Positions 16,886 through 24,975 of a DNA stretch of 39,058 nucleotides are shown one piece after another (position 1 is the stretch's first letter; the number at the start of each line of letters is the position of its first letter). A program made the position numbers and the translations under genes. The DNA lies in NCBI GenBank assembly GCA_017649925.1, contig JAGCFX010000066.1, positions 1-39,058 of the forward strand, written 5' to 3'. Below the pieces are notes generated by a model. The model was given only the letters and a program-made list of their open reading frames with translations. It was not told the origin of the DNA and searched no databases. Source of the DNA: Paludibacteraceae bacterium (lineage in GTDB: Bacteria > Bacteroidota > Bacteroidia > Bacteroidales > Paludibacteraceae).

Positions 16886-18801
16886 GTTTCTGGGAGCACA
16901 TATTGGCTTTTAATGAAGACTCACCGCTGCTCTTCACACAGTTCTATTTCTGGGCATTCTTCGCACTCGTCTATGCGCTTTTTGCTTTGATAATGAGTGC
17001 CCGCCCGTTAGGAGCCGGCCGCCAAAAGTTACACATGCGCAATGTGTATCTGCTCTTCGTCAGTTGGTTCTTTTATTATAAGACCAGCGGACTCTTTTTG
17101 CTGATACTGGCGTTCGTGACACTGAGCGATTGGCTGATTGCAGGGAGAATAAAATCACAAATTATACATCACAAACCACAAATAGCCAAAGTCTTATTGG
17201 CGCTTTCGGTGACCATAGATCTCGGATTGTTGGCTTATTTCAAGTACGCATATTTCTTTACGAACATGATCAACGACCTGTTCGGTACGGGTTTCCGCGT
17301 GTTCGATATCTTTGCGTATGTGGGTAATGGTTTTGCGCAAGCGGGGCGTTTTTCGGTGGATACCATCATACTGCCGGTAGGTATCTCGTTCTATATTTTT
17401 CAGGTCATTTCTTACACAGCGGATGTGTTCAGAGGAAGGATTCAACCGGTCAAGAATATCTTGGACTTCGGCTTCTATGTGTCGTTCTTTCCACAACTTG
17501 TTGCCGGACCTATTGTGCGCGCAGAGGAGTTTATCCCGCAGTTATACAAACCTTTCCGTCTCAGTCGTCGACTCTTCGGTATCGCGGTGTTTTGGATTAT
17601 CAACGGTTTGGCGAAGAAAATCATCATGTCTGACTATCTTGCCGTTAACCTCATTGACCGCGTTTTCGACAATCCGCTCCTTTTCTCAGGGTTTGAGAAC
17701 CTGTTTGCACTCTTCGCGTACTCGCTGCAAGTGTATGCGGATTTCTCCGGTTATACAGATATAGCGATTGGTGTAGCAATGCTGATGGGTTTCTATCTGC
17801 CGATGAATTTCAATAGTCCGTATAAGTCGCAGAGTCCGCAGGAGTTCTGGCGGCGCTGGCACATGTCGTTGGGGCGTTGGCTGAAGACATATCTGTATAT
17901 TCCGTTGGGCGGCAACCGCAAGATAGGTTTTGGCACGTATTTCTGGTGGACTCTCATCGCGATTGTCTCCGCTGCACTTACCGGCTGGTGGTGGATACTG
18001 ATACCTTTCGCGGTGTTTATCGGTATTGTAGCAATTGTAAACTCCGCTCCTTTCAGGGAGAGGCTGGGAGTAGGCCGTCTTAAACTTCTATACTCTAATC
18101 TGAACTCGTTTATTACGCAGGTACTGGGTGGTTTGTGGCATGGCGCAAGTTGGAACTTTATCATTTGGGGTGGTATCAACGGCATCGGTATGATTGTGGA
18201 GAAGATCTGGCGTGAGATGAACTGGCATGTACGATTTGCATCGATAACGCTCTTAACCGGCGGATTATGGGCTACGGATTATTTCTGGCACCTACCCGTT
18301 TGGCGACTCTTTGCCGTTTGGGCATCCGTCATATGGATTGGTGCGTTTATTAGGTATGTCTACTGGCTCTGCACGCATAATAAAGCAATCACAAATCACC
18401 AATTACAAATCACAAATGGCCTTGCCAAAGCCTGGGCTATCCTCCAGACCTTCACCTTCATTACTTTTACGCGTCTTTTCTTCCGCTCGAGTAGTAATCT
18501 TGACCCCGCGACGGCGAATAAAGTAGCATGGGAGACGGCGAAGAACATGGTTAACCAGATCGGTGGTGCGTGGAGTAATGCCATCATCCCTGATTTCCTT
18601 TGGGAGTATCGGTGGGTTGTGGCGATGTTCATCACAGGCATGGTTGTTCACTGGGTGCCCACGAACTGGAAACGGCGTTACCGTTTGGCTTTCAGTGCGA
18701 TGCCGTTATGGTTAATGGTGCTGACGGTGTGTGTGGCGATTATCGTTATCTATCAGTTTGTGACCGCAGACATGCAACCCTTTATTTATTTCCAATTCTA
18801 A
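16882..18801 (+). CDS. MBOAT-family membrane O-acyltransferase
   Basis: Multi-pass inner-membrane protein of the AlgI/DltB/PatA type that passes an acyl group across the membrane to a polymer, with the SGNH partner upstream. Family signatures are FFPQLVAGPIVRAEEF, EFWRRWHMSLGRWLKTYLYI (His327), the IPLGGNRK turn and LWHGASWNF with the catalytic His420. There are three oddities. About 45 residues with an extra hydrophobic segment separate GGNRK from the LGGLWHGASW helix. Two loops (residues 90-101 and 503-512) are encoded by 4 x 7-bp arrays and read as low-complexity peptides (SQIIHHKPQI and ITNHQLQITN). The ATG sits in the stop of the SGNH gene with GGAGGG upstream, and the coaE start follows after one base. 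Confidence 0.87.
   Translation: MSFWEHILAFNEDSPLLFTQFYFWAFFALVYALFALIMSARPLGAGRQKLHMRNVYLLFVSWFFYYKTSGLFLLILAFVTLSDWLIAGRIKSQIIHHKPQIAKVLLALSVTIDLGLLAYFKYAYFFTNMINDLFGTGFRVFDIFAYVGNGFAQAGRFSVDTIILPVGISFYIFQVISYTADVFRGRIQPVKNILDFGFYVSFFPQLVAGPIVRAEEFIPQLYKPFRLSRRLFGIAVFWIINGLAKKIIMSDYLAVNLIDRVFDNPLLFSGFENLFALFAYSLQVYADFSGYTDIAIGVAMLMGFYLPMNFNSPYKSQSPQEFWRRWHMSLGRWLKTYLYIPLGGNRKIGFGTYFWWTLIAIVSAALTGWWWILIPFAVFIGIVAIVNSAPFRERLGVGRLKLLYSNLNSFITQVLGGLWHGASWNFIIWGGINGIGMIVEKIWREMNWHVRFASITLLTGGLWATDYFWHLPVWRLFAVWASVIWIGAFIRYVYWLCTHNKAITNHQLQITNGLAKAWAILQTFTFITFTRLFFRSSSNLDPATANKVAWETAKNMVNQIGGAWSNAIIPDFLWEYRWVVAMFITGMVVHWVPTNWKRRYRLAFSAMPLWLMVLTVCVAIIVIYQFVTADMQPFIYFQF
17154..17181 (+). repeat. In-frame 4 x 7-bp tandem repeat in the MBOAT gene, site 1
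   Basis: Units ATCACAA, ATTATAC, ATCACAA, ACCACAA. They encode a polar loop between two predicted membrane segments. The same unit family occurs at 18388-18415. Confidence 0.7.
18388..18415 (+). repeat. In-frame 4 x 7-bp tandem repeat in the MBOAT gene, site 2
   Basis: Units ATCACAA, ATCACCA, ATTACAA, ATCACAA, read in frame as ITNHQLQITN. It is 28 bp long, as are the other two heptamer arrays in this window. Confidence 0.75.
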
Positions 18802-18802
18802 C

Positions 18803-19351
18803 ATGATCGGCATCACTGGTGGCATAGGAAGTGGCAAATCGACCATTGCAAAAGGGTTCGCGGAACGCGGATTCACGGTCTATGACTGTGACCGTGAGGC
18901 GAAACGTATCATCGTCGAGAATGCAAAAGTCAAGGCGCAGGTGATTGCTCTATTGGGCGAAGAAGCGTTTGCGGACGGGCGTTACAACACCGCGTATGTG
19001 GCGAAGAAAGTGTTCAGCGACCCGCACTTACTGGAGGCTTTGAATGCCATTGTGCATCCGGCCGTCAAACAAGACATTTTACAAAAGAAACCGGATTATA
19101 TCGAATCGGCTATTCTGTATGAGGCGGGGCTGGATAAATTGTGCGAAAAGGTTATTGTAGTGGAAGCGCCCGAAGATGTCCGCATTGCGCGTATCATTGA
19201 TCGCGATTATAATGGCAAGGCGACACCTGAGAATATAAATATTGTTCTTGCCCGCATGCGCGCCCAAAAACCTCATAAAGGAGATATTGTGATTGATAAT
19301 TCTAAATTTATATCGCAAAGTTCTCCAAAATGCAAAAAAAGTAAAAAATAG
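18803..19351 (+). CDS. coaE: Dephospho-CoA kinase
   Basis: It catalyses the last step of coenzyme A synthesis, ATP-dependent phosphorylation of dephospho-CoA, in the cytoplasm. The P-loop GGIGSGKS (residues 6-13) is followed by DCDREAK, the HPAVK motif of the substrate site and the RIIDRDYN lid segment. The length of 182 residues is slightly short. The C-terminus after DIVIDN is a brief basic tail (PKCKKSKK) instead of the usual helix, so the 3' end may be slightly truncated or diverged. It starts one base after the MBOAT stop and is the last gene of the dxs operon. Confidence 0.88.
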   Translation: MIGITGGIGSGKSTIAKGFAERGFTVYDCDREAKRIIVENAKVKAQVIALLGEEAFADGRYNTAYVAKKVFSDPHLLEALNAIVHPAVKQDILQKKPDYIESAILYEAGLDKLCEKVIVVEAPEDVRIARIIDRDYNGKATPENINIVLARMRAQKPHKGDIVIDNSKFISQSSPKCKKSKK

Positions 19352-19360
19352 ATATTTTTT
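19343..19360 (+). terminator. AT-only inverted repeat at the end of coaE
   Basis: AAAAAATA and TATTTTTT with a two-base loop overlap the coaE stop codon. The stem is weak because it has no GC pairs, but the T-run would suit a leaky terminator before the next promoter. Confidence 0.35.
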
Positions 19361-19362
19361 AT

Positions 19363-19393
19363 TTGCATAATTCGCTGAAAAGTTGTAATTTTG
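19363..19393 (+). promoter_or_regulatory. Promoter of the first endonuclease gene
   Basis: TTG at 19363-19365, 20 bases, then TAATTTTG at 19386-19393. The 17 bases from 19390 to 19406 (TTTGCACACTTTTTCGC) are identical to 22333-22349 at the second nuclease promoter, and both -33 regions read ATTTGCATAA. Confidence 0.8.
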
Positions 19394-19418
19394 CACACTT
19401 TTTCGCTGAAAAAAGGCC

Positions 19419-22202
19419 TTGAAAAACACTAAACACATATTTTCTATACGAATCTCCCTGCTCCTTGCAGTCTTTCTTCTCGCTGTTCAATCCATTTGGG
19501 CAGTTGCCGGAGGCCCTCCTTCCGGTTATTATAGCGCAATCGAAGGAAAGAAAGACTCGGTGCTCAAATCTACGCTTGGCGCACTTACCTATGCCAATTT
19601 TACTACCATGCTCAGTTATGGTTCCGGGATCGGTAAAACATGGCAAGGGCTTTATTATACGGACCGTAATACGACAGATAATAGCGTGATTGATATGTAC
19701 TCGACTGTCAAGCGCTATTTTGACCCAGAGAATCCAACTGCCAGTGTAACCAATTGTGATATAGAACACATGGTTGCCAACTCATGGTGGGGGGCGAAGG
19801 CTGGTAACGAACATGCATATTGCGATTTGCATCATTTAGTTCCATCCGACTACTCCGCTAATAGAAGTAAAAGTAACCGAGGTCCGGGAATACCGACCGA
19901 CACTACGTTTAATAATGGTGTGTGGGTAAATGGGAAAGACGGTACTCGTAATGACTTGAAAGTGTTCTGTCCCCCCGATGAATACAAAGGAGATTTTGCC
20001 CGTGCATTCTTTTATATAGCCACCACTTACGGAGACACCGCCGTATGGCAAAGTGAAGCCGTCCCTGACTTTATGACAAATTCCAGTTGGCAAGAGTTTT
20101 TGCCATATTTACGTGATTTGTTATTAAGTTGGCACCGTGCAGATCCTGTTTCCGATAAAGAACGTGTGCGCATGAATGAGGTGTATAAAATTCAAGGAAA
20201 CCGCAACCCGTTTATTGACTACCCATGTTTGGCAGAGTATATTTGGGGTGATAAGTCTGGACAGACCGTTACATTAGCAAGTCTTACATGTGCCTATGAC
20301 GACGGTTTTGCAGATGAGGGATGTGCAACGGTTACAACGCCGCTTCTTACATCACCTACTGGTTCTATTAATGTGGGTTCTACATCTGTGAATAATCCAA
20401 TAACGAAGACCATTCATGTTAAAGGAATCAACTTGGCGACCGGAAACCTGACTTTGGCTCTCAGCGGTGCGAATGCAGGATTATTTAGCCTATCTACAGC
20501 ATCGATTATCAAAGCCGATGCCGAAACAGGTTATGATGTAACAATCACTTATACTCCAACGGCCAATGGCTATCATAATGCCACTTTGACAATCAGCGGA
20601 TGTGGAATAACGACGAAGACATTCAGCATTTCCGGTTCCTGTTCTAATATCTATACGGCTACTTGGATGGCAAAGGGATCTCAACATGCGCAGACAACGG
20701 CATCGGACGGACAGACTCCCGCTATTCCGAGTGACCCGACGGATTGCTCTGCTACGCGTGTATTCATGGGGTGGACTGAACAATCCTCAGTCAGCAGCCG
20801 ACCGGCGGATTTATTTGCAGATGAAGCTCCTGCCCTTACATCAAACAAGACATTCTATGCGGTCTTTGCTGATGAGGAAACAGGCGGTGGGAGTGGTGGA
20901 AATGTTACTTACACATTCTCCACTAAATCATGGGCAGCCTCTCCATCTAATTGGATTTCTGGGAAGGATGCATATAGGTACAAAGACAGCCAAGGAGTGT
21001 GGGTAAGTACGTCGTACACAGGCGCGAATGCCACCTGCCCGACATCATATAGCAATATATCTTCGGTAGTGGTGAATTATTGTACCAATGCTACTGCTGG
21101 TGCAGGAAATGTGACTATTACCATTGGCGAGAGTTCGGTGACGCAAGCGGTCACATCCACGGGTGGAACCTCATTGCGCGACTTAACTTTTGATTTCTCA
21201 ACTACTCACCCAACCGGCACACCGAATCTCTCTGTCGAGTGTACTACTAATTCCATTTATATCAATAGTGTTACCATTACTTACGGTCCGCCAACTACAT
21301 ATTCGTACTATTCGTTAGCTTGCAGTACAGCACCTGCTGTGAGTGTGACTGCAACATTTATGAATGGTGTCTCTACTTACGATACCAAAACAGGTAATGC
21401 CGGTCAGGCAGTAAGTGTGACCGACCCAACGCCTTGCGAAGGGCATTCGTTTATCGGTTGGAGTCTTAATACCTACACAAATACCTCTTCCTTGCCTTCG
21501 GTCGATTTCTCGGGAACGCTTCCGTCGACAGATGCTACATATCATGCAGTCTATAGCCATATAGAGGCAGGCGGAGGTAGTGGTGCGCCGGTAGGCACAA
21601 CCTTATGGTCGGAAGATTTTGGTAGTTATGTTCAATACGACCATACAGAGGGAACAGTGACAAATGCAACCGGTAGAACTATTTATAACGGAGGTAGTGT
21701 GACATATAATTATTCAAATGGAAGCACAAATACCAGAATTTATGGAGAAGGTAATACTTGGGCTAATGGCGTACCTCCGGAATTGATGATAGGATATAAT
21801 AATGGTTATTTCAGTATTTCCGGTATTCCGACTGCGGGCGCTGATACCATGACACTAACTTTCAAAACCAACAAATCGTCAACAGCTTATATAAACATCT
21901 CCTCCGGAACAACGGGTATTAATGTGATTGAAACTACATTTGAAGGCATAACAGATGGAGTGGGTGTTGGAACGTGCCATATTAAAAATACCGGAGACGT
22001 CGCCAACTTTGATTTAACTATTAAAAATATTTCTGGTACAACGACCAATATTCGTGTAGATGATTTCTTGTTAGTTATTAAATCAACCAATAATGCATCT
22101 ACCACCTATTACTCCACTTCCACTGATTGTGGGTGTACGGTAACCGTCACAGCGATTAGTGAGGATGACTCGCAAGGAACGGTAACGGTGACAAAACCAT
22201 AA
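19419..22202 (+). CDS. Large secreted endonuclease I family protein with repeat domains (nuclease 1)
   Basis: A signal peptide (residues 1 to about 28) precedes an endonuclease I domain (EndA/Vvn type, beta-beta-alpha-metal fold, about 30-280). It has IEH at 115-117 holding the general-base His117, DLHHLVP at 136-142, and the N-x-x-x-x-SN metal region near 148-153. After it come an Ig-like beta domain (about 305-410), an InlB/Listeria-Bacteroides repeat (ATWMAKGSQ to FYAVFAD), a beta domain of unknown type, a second such repeat, and a jelly-roll-like domain. Glycine-rich GGGSG linkers separate them. The chain ends abruptly in half a repeat (TVTVTAISEDDSQGTVTVTKP). No T9SS sorting domain is present. 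The start codon is TTG, 13 bases beyond the shared promoter block, and gives a good signal peptide. Its role is probably degradation of external DNA. Confidence 0.83.
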   Translation: MKNTKHIFSIRISLLLAVFLLAVQSIWAVAGGPPSGYYSAIEGKKDSVLKSTLGALTYANFTTMLSYGSGIGKTWQGLYYTDRNTTDNSVIDMYSTVKRYFDPENPTASVTNCDIEHMVANSWWGAKAGNEHAYCDLHHLVPSDYSANRSKSNRGPGIPTDTTFNNGVWVNGKDGTRNDLKVFCPPDEYKGDFARAFFYIATTYGDTAVWQSEAVPDFMTNSSWQEFLPYLRDLLLSWHRADPVSDKERVRMNEVYKIQGNRNPFIDYPCLAEYIWGDKSGQTVTLASLTCAYDDGFADEGCATVTTPLLTSPTGSINVGSTSVNNPITKTIHVKGINLATGNLTLALSGANAGLFSLSTASIIKADAETGYDVTITYTPTANGYHNATLTISGCGITTKTFSISGSCSNIYTATWMAKGSQHAQTTASDGQTPAIPSDPTDCSATRVFMGWTEQSSVSSRPADLFADEAPALTSNKTFYAVFADEETGGGSGGNVTYTFSTKSWAASPSNWISGKDAYRYKDSQGVWVSTSYTGANATCPTSYSNISSVVVNYCTNATAGAGNVTITIGESSVTQAVTSTGGTSLRDLTFDFSTTHPTGTPNLSVECTTNSIYINSVTITYGPPTTYSYYSLACSTAPAVSVTATFMNGVSTYDTKTGNAGQAVSVTDPTPCEGHSFIGWSLNTYTNTSSLPSVDFSGTLPSTDATYHAVYSHIEAGGGSGAPVGTTLWSEDFGSYVQYDHTEGTVTNATGRTIYNGGSVTYNYSNGSTNTRIYGEGNTWANGVPPELMIGYNNGYFSISGIPTAGADTMTLTFKTNKSSTAYINISSGTTGINVIETTFEGITDGVGVGTCHIKNTGDVANFDLTIKNISGTTTNIRVDDFLLVIKSTNNASTTYYSTSTDCGCTVTVTAISEDDSQGTVTVTKP

Positions 22203-22305
22203 AAATGGAGTGTTTTATTTGAAACTATAAATGTTTGATACCTTACTAAATGATAAAAAATCGCCCAAAATTCGTGAAAAAACGATAAAAAACCGTAACA
22301 ATTAT

Positions 22306-22336
22306 TTGCATAAATAAAAATAACTTTGTAACTTTG
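22306..22336 (+). promoter_or_regulatory. Promoter of the second endonuclease operon
   Basis: TTG at 22306-22308, 20 bases, then TAACTTTG at 22329-22336. A second identical TAACTTTG directly precedes it at 22321-22328, so the -7 box is duplicated. The leader from here to the start codon is about 130 bases, against about 25 in the paralogous gene. Confidence 0.8.
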
Positions 22337-22379
22337 CACACTTTTTCGCCGATAATGCAATTGTATTGCATAGGGGTCG

Positions 22380-22445
22380 TATCGAGAGCGTATCGAGAGC
22401 ATATCGAGCCATTATCGAGTCATTATCGAACCAATATCGAGAGAT
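22380..22445 (+). repeat. Six 11-bp tandem repeats in the leader of the second nuclease gene
   Basis: TATCGA begins at 22380, 22391, 22402, 22413, 22424 and 22435, an exact 11-bp period. The first two units are identical (TATCGAGAGCG/A) and later ones drift. The array lies between promoter and start codon, in the part of the leader missing from nuclease 1. The 22203-22305 stretch before the promoter is AT-rich with no gene. Confidence 0.9.
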
Positions 22446-22472
22446 AAACTTAACAAAGCAAAAAACAATACC

Positions 22473-24920
22473 TTGAAGCACATCAAGCACATAGCATTTC
22501 TTCTTTTAGCATTGTTGTCCTCATCAATTGCTTACGCTGGTATTGATATGCAAGCGCACGTCGCTTCAGATGAAGGTAAAGCGGCTTACACTTCTTATCA
22601 ATCAAAACAATCAGCCTATTATACCGGCAGTTATTCTTATGCAACGATGATGAGCCAAACAGGTAGTACATTGTTCTGTACCATTAATGCCTTAATGGGT
22701 AGTACATGCCTAAATGGAGGATCGGGATATAGTTATAATAATTTAAGGAGCCAATACATCAATGTAGATAGAGACCTTAATAATTCTTCCAATATCATTG
22801 GTTACTATGATGGATCGTCCTTTAGTGGAACATGGGATAGCGGCACTACATGGAATCGTGAGCATACATGGCCTCAATCAAAATTCAAGGGAACGAATAA
22901 TTCTGGAACAAGTATTCCTATTGGTTATGACATGCAGTCAGTGCGCCCGGCAAGCACGTCTGTCAATAGTAGCCGCTCGAACACAGCCTATGGCGAGGGA
23001 TCGAGTTACTATGACCCTAATGAAATATCAATAAATAATTCTAACTATAAATCTTCTAATAATGGAACATATCGTGGAGATTGCGCTCGTGTGATTTTAT
23101 ACGATTATGTAGTATATGGTAAATGGGGGAGTTGTTCCAATAGTTTATATAAGAGTTCATGTACTGTTGATTTGCTTACCCAAATAGGTACAAATAGCAA
23201 CTCGGTATTTGAGTCATTGGCTATATTACTGAAGTGGCATATGCAAGATCCTCCATCGCTTACAGAGATGGTACGAAATGATGGTGGACAAGATTATCAG
23301 GGTAACCGTAACGTCTTTATAGACTATCCGGAGTTGGCAATAAATATGCTCAAGGATCAAACAGGAGTTACTGCATATACCGTGACATACAATATAACAG
23401 AAACGGCCTCTCCTGCGTATGCATATACCACCCCGGCTGGTTTTGTAACATATCTTACGAATTCGTTAGGAGGTCATCCTACTTCTGTTACCGTCACGGG
23501 AGCTACGTACACATATGACTCAACATTAGGACGATTGACTATAACAAACGTAACAGGTGCGGTAACAATCAGTACCACCAGTACCCCGACACTCTCTGTT
23601 TCATCTTCTTCGATTACTATTGGCCCGATTGCAACAAGCAGTTTTACAACTCAAACGTTCACTGTTACTGGTGCTAATCTTACGGGAAGTATCTCGATTA
23701 CTAAGAATTCGGGAAGCAGCAGTTATATTACGGTTAGCCCGACTTCGATTACTTCCGGTTATAACGGAACAAACATAATCACCATTACCTATAACGCACC
23801 CGCGTCAGCAGGAACGCACACGGCTACTTTGACTATCTCAAGTCCGGGAGCGACGTCCGTAACTGTAAATATCACGGCATCCTGTGCTGCTTCCTATACC
23901 GCCACATGGATGGCGAATGGTTCACAGTTTGACACTTCAACGACTGCAAGTGGTGGACGTCCTGATGTACCGGCAACTAATCCGAGTAATTGCTCGTCTT
24001 CTCGTGTCTTCGTTGGCTGGACAGAAAGTAGCAGCGTAAGCAGTGAACCGGCGGACTTATTCACCACCACCGCACCAGAGATTACAACTGACAAGACCTT
24101 CTATGCCGTTTATGCCGATGCTAGCACAAGCGGAGGAGGTAGCCCGACTATAGAGTATGTCAAGGTGACATCAGAACCTGCAGATTGGTCCGGTAATTAT
24201 TTGGTTGTATATGAAGCCGGTGGTCTCGCCTTCAATGGTCTTTCTGCAAAAGGGGAATCGGATGCTGTTACAATATCAAATAATACGATAGCACATACTA
24301 CGGCGTTGGAGAAAGATGAAGTGATAATAGCTTCTATGAGCGGGGGGTATTCGTTACAGATGAATAGTTCTGCAAACAATAATGCAAGTAAATATTTATA
24401 TGGCACAAGCGGTTCGAACGCAATGAATTTTGGTGACGCGGCAAGTGCAAATACGATTTCCATTAGTAGTGGAGATGTTACTATTACATCCAATACTTCC
24501 GTTTTAAGATATAATACAACTGCAAGTAGTGGCTTAATGTTCCGATATTATAAATCAACATCTACAACATTCCCACTCATTCAATTGTTCAAACGTATAG
24601 AAACAGGTGGCTCTATAACTACTTACAGCAATTATAGTACTTATTGCTCTTCCTCCTATACAATTACAGTCAATGCAGGAGCAGGAGGAACGGCATCAGG
24701 TGGAGGCACGTATGCAAATGGAAGTTCGCAAATAATTAGCGCAACGCCAAGCACATGTTATCAGTTCTTGCAGTGGAACGATGGCAATACCGATAACCCA
24801 CGAACGATAACCGTTAGTGGAGATGCTACCTACACCGCTACTTTTGAGCAGATTACTTATAGGGTCACTGCCACCAGTGATGATAGTAGCAAAGGAACGG
24901 TGAATGTTACAAAACCATAA
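22473..24920 (+). CDS. Secreted endonuclease I family protein with repeat domains (nuclease 2)
   Basis: Paralogue of nuclease 1. A signal peptide (ending SSIAYA) is followed by the endonuclease I domain, with WNREHTWPQS (general-base His131) and a RSN metal region at 168-170. The usual DLHH is DMQS here (153-156), a variant that keeps the Asp. Then follow an Ig-like domain (about 375-475), one InlB-type repeat (ATWMANGSQF to FYAVYAD), and a domain of about 140 residues starting WSGNYLVVYE that I cannot name. A complete repeat comes next (YTITVNAGAGG to YTATFEQ) and a terminal half repeat (YRVTATSDDSSKGTVNVTKP). There is no T9SS domain. The start is TTG, like its paralogue. The gene is visibly more AT-rich than its neighbours. 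The repeat protein follows after 55 bases. Confidence 0.82.
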   Translation: MKHIKHIAFLLLALLSSSIAYAGIDMQAHVASDEGKAAYTSYQSKQSAYYTGSYSYATMMSQTGSTLFCTINALMGSTCLNGGSGYSYNNLRSQYINVDRDLNNSSNIIGYYDGSSFSGTWDSGTTWNREHTWPQSKFKGTNNSGTSIPIGYDMQSVRPASTSVNSSRSNTAYGEGSSYYDPNEISINNSNYKSSNNGTYRGDCARVILYDYVVYGKWGSCSNSLYKSSCTVDLLTQIGTNSNSVFESLAILLKWHMQDPPSLTEMVRNDGGQDYQGNRNVFIDYPELAINMLKDQTGVTAYTVTYNITETASPAYAYTTPAGFVTYLTNSLGGHPTSVTVTGATYTYDSTLGRLTITNVTGAVTISTTSTPTLSVSSSSITIGPIATSSFTTQTFTVTGANLTGSISITKNSGSSSYITVSPTSITSGYNGTNIITITYNAPASAGTHTATLTISSPGATSVTVNITASCAASYTATWMANGSQFDTSTTASGGRPDVPATNPSNCSSSRVFVGWTESSSVSSEPADLFTTTAPEITTDKTFYAVYADASTSGGGSPTIEYVKVTSEPADWSGNYLVVYEAGGLAFNGLSAKGESDAVTISNNTIAHTTALEKDEVIIASMSGGYSLQMNSSANNNASKYLYGTSGSNAMNFGDAASANTISISSGDVTITSNTSVLRYNTTASSGLMFRYYKSTSTTFPLIQLFKRIETGGSITTYSNYSTYCSSSYTITVNAGAGGTASGGGTYANGSSQIISATPSTCYQFLQWNDGNTDNPRTITVSGDATYTATFEQITYRVTATSDDSSKGTVNVTKP

Positions 24921-24975
24921 TTTGCAGTAAAGCAAAAAAACAAAGTATATTATAAACTAAAAACTCAACACAGTT

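Noticed and set aside
17154-18415. CRISPR array
   Set aside because: The repeats are 7-bp units without spacers. No CRISPR repeat-spacer pattern or cas gene was seen anywhere in the window.
22857-22990. Nuclease 2 as a dead enzyme because DLHH is DMQS
   Set aside because: The general-base motif REH and the RSN metal region are intact, and the Asp of the second motif remains. Activity is plausible.
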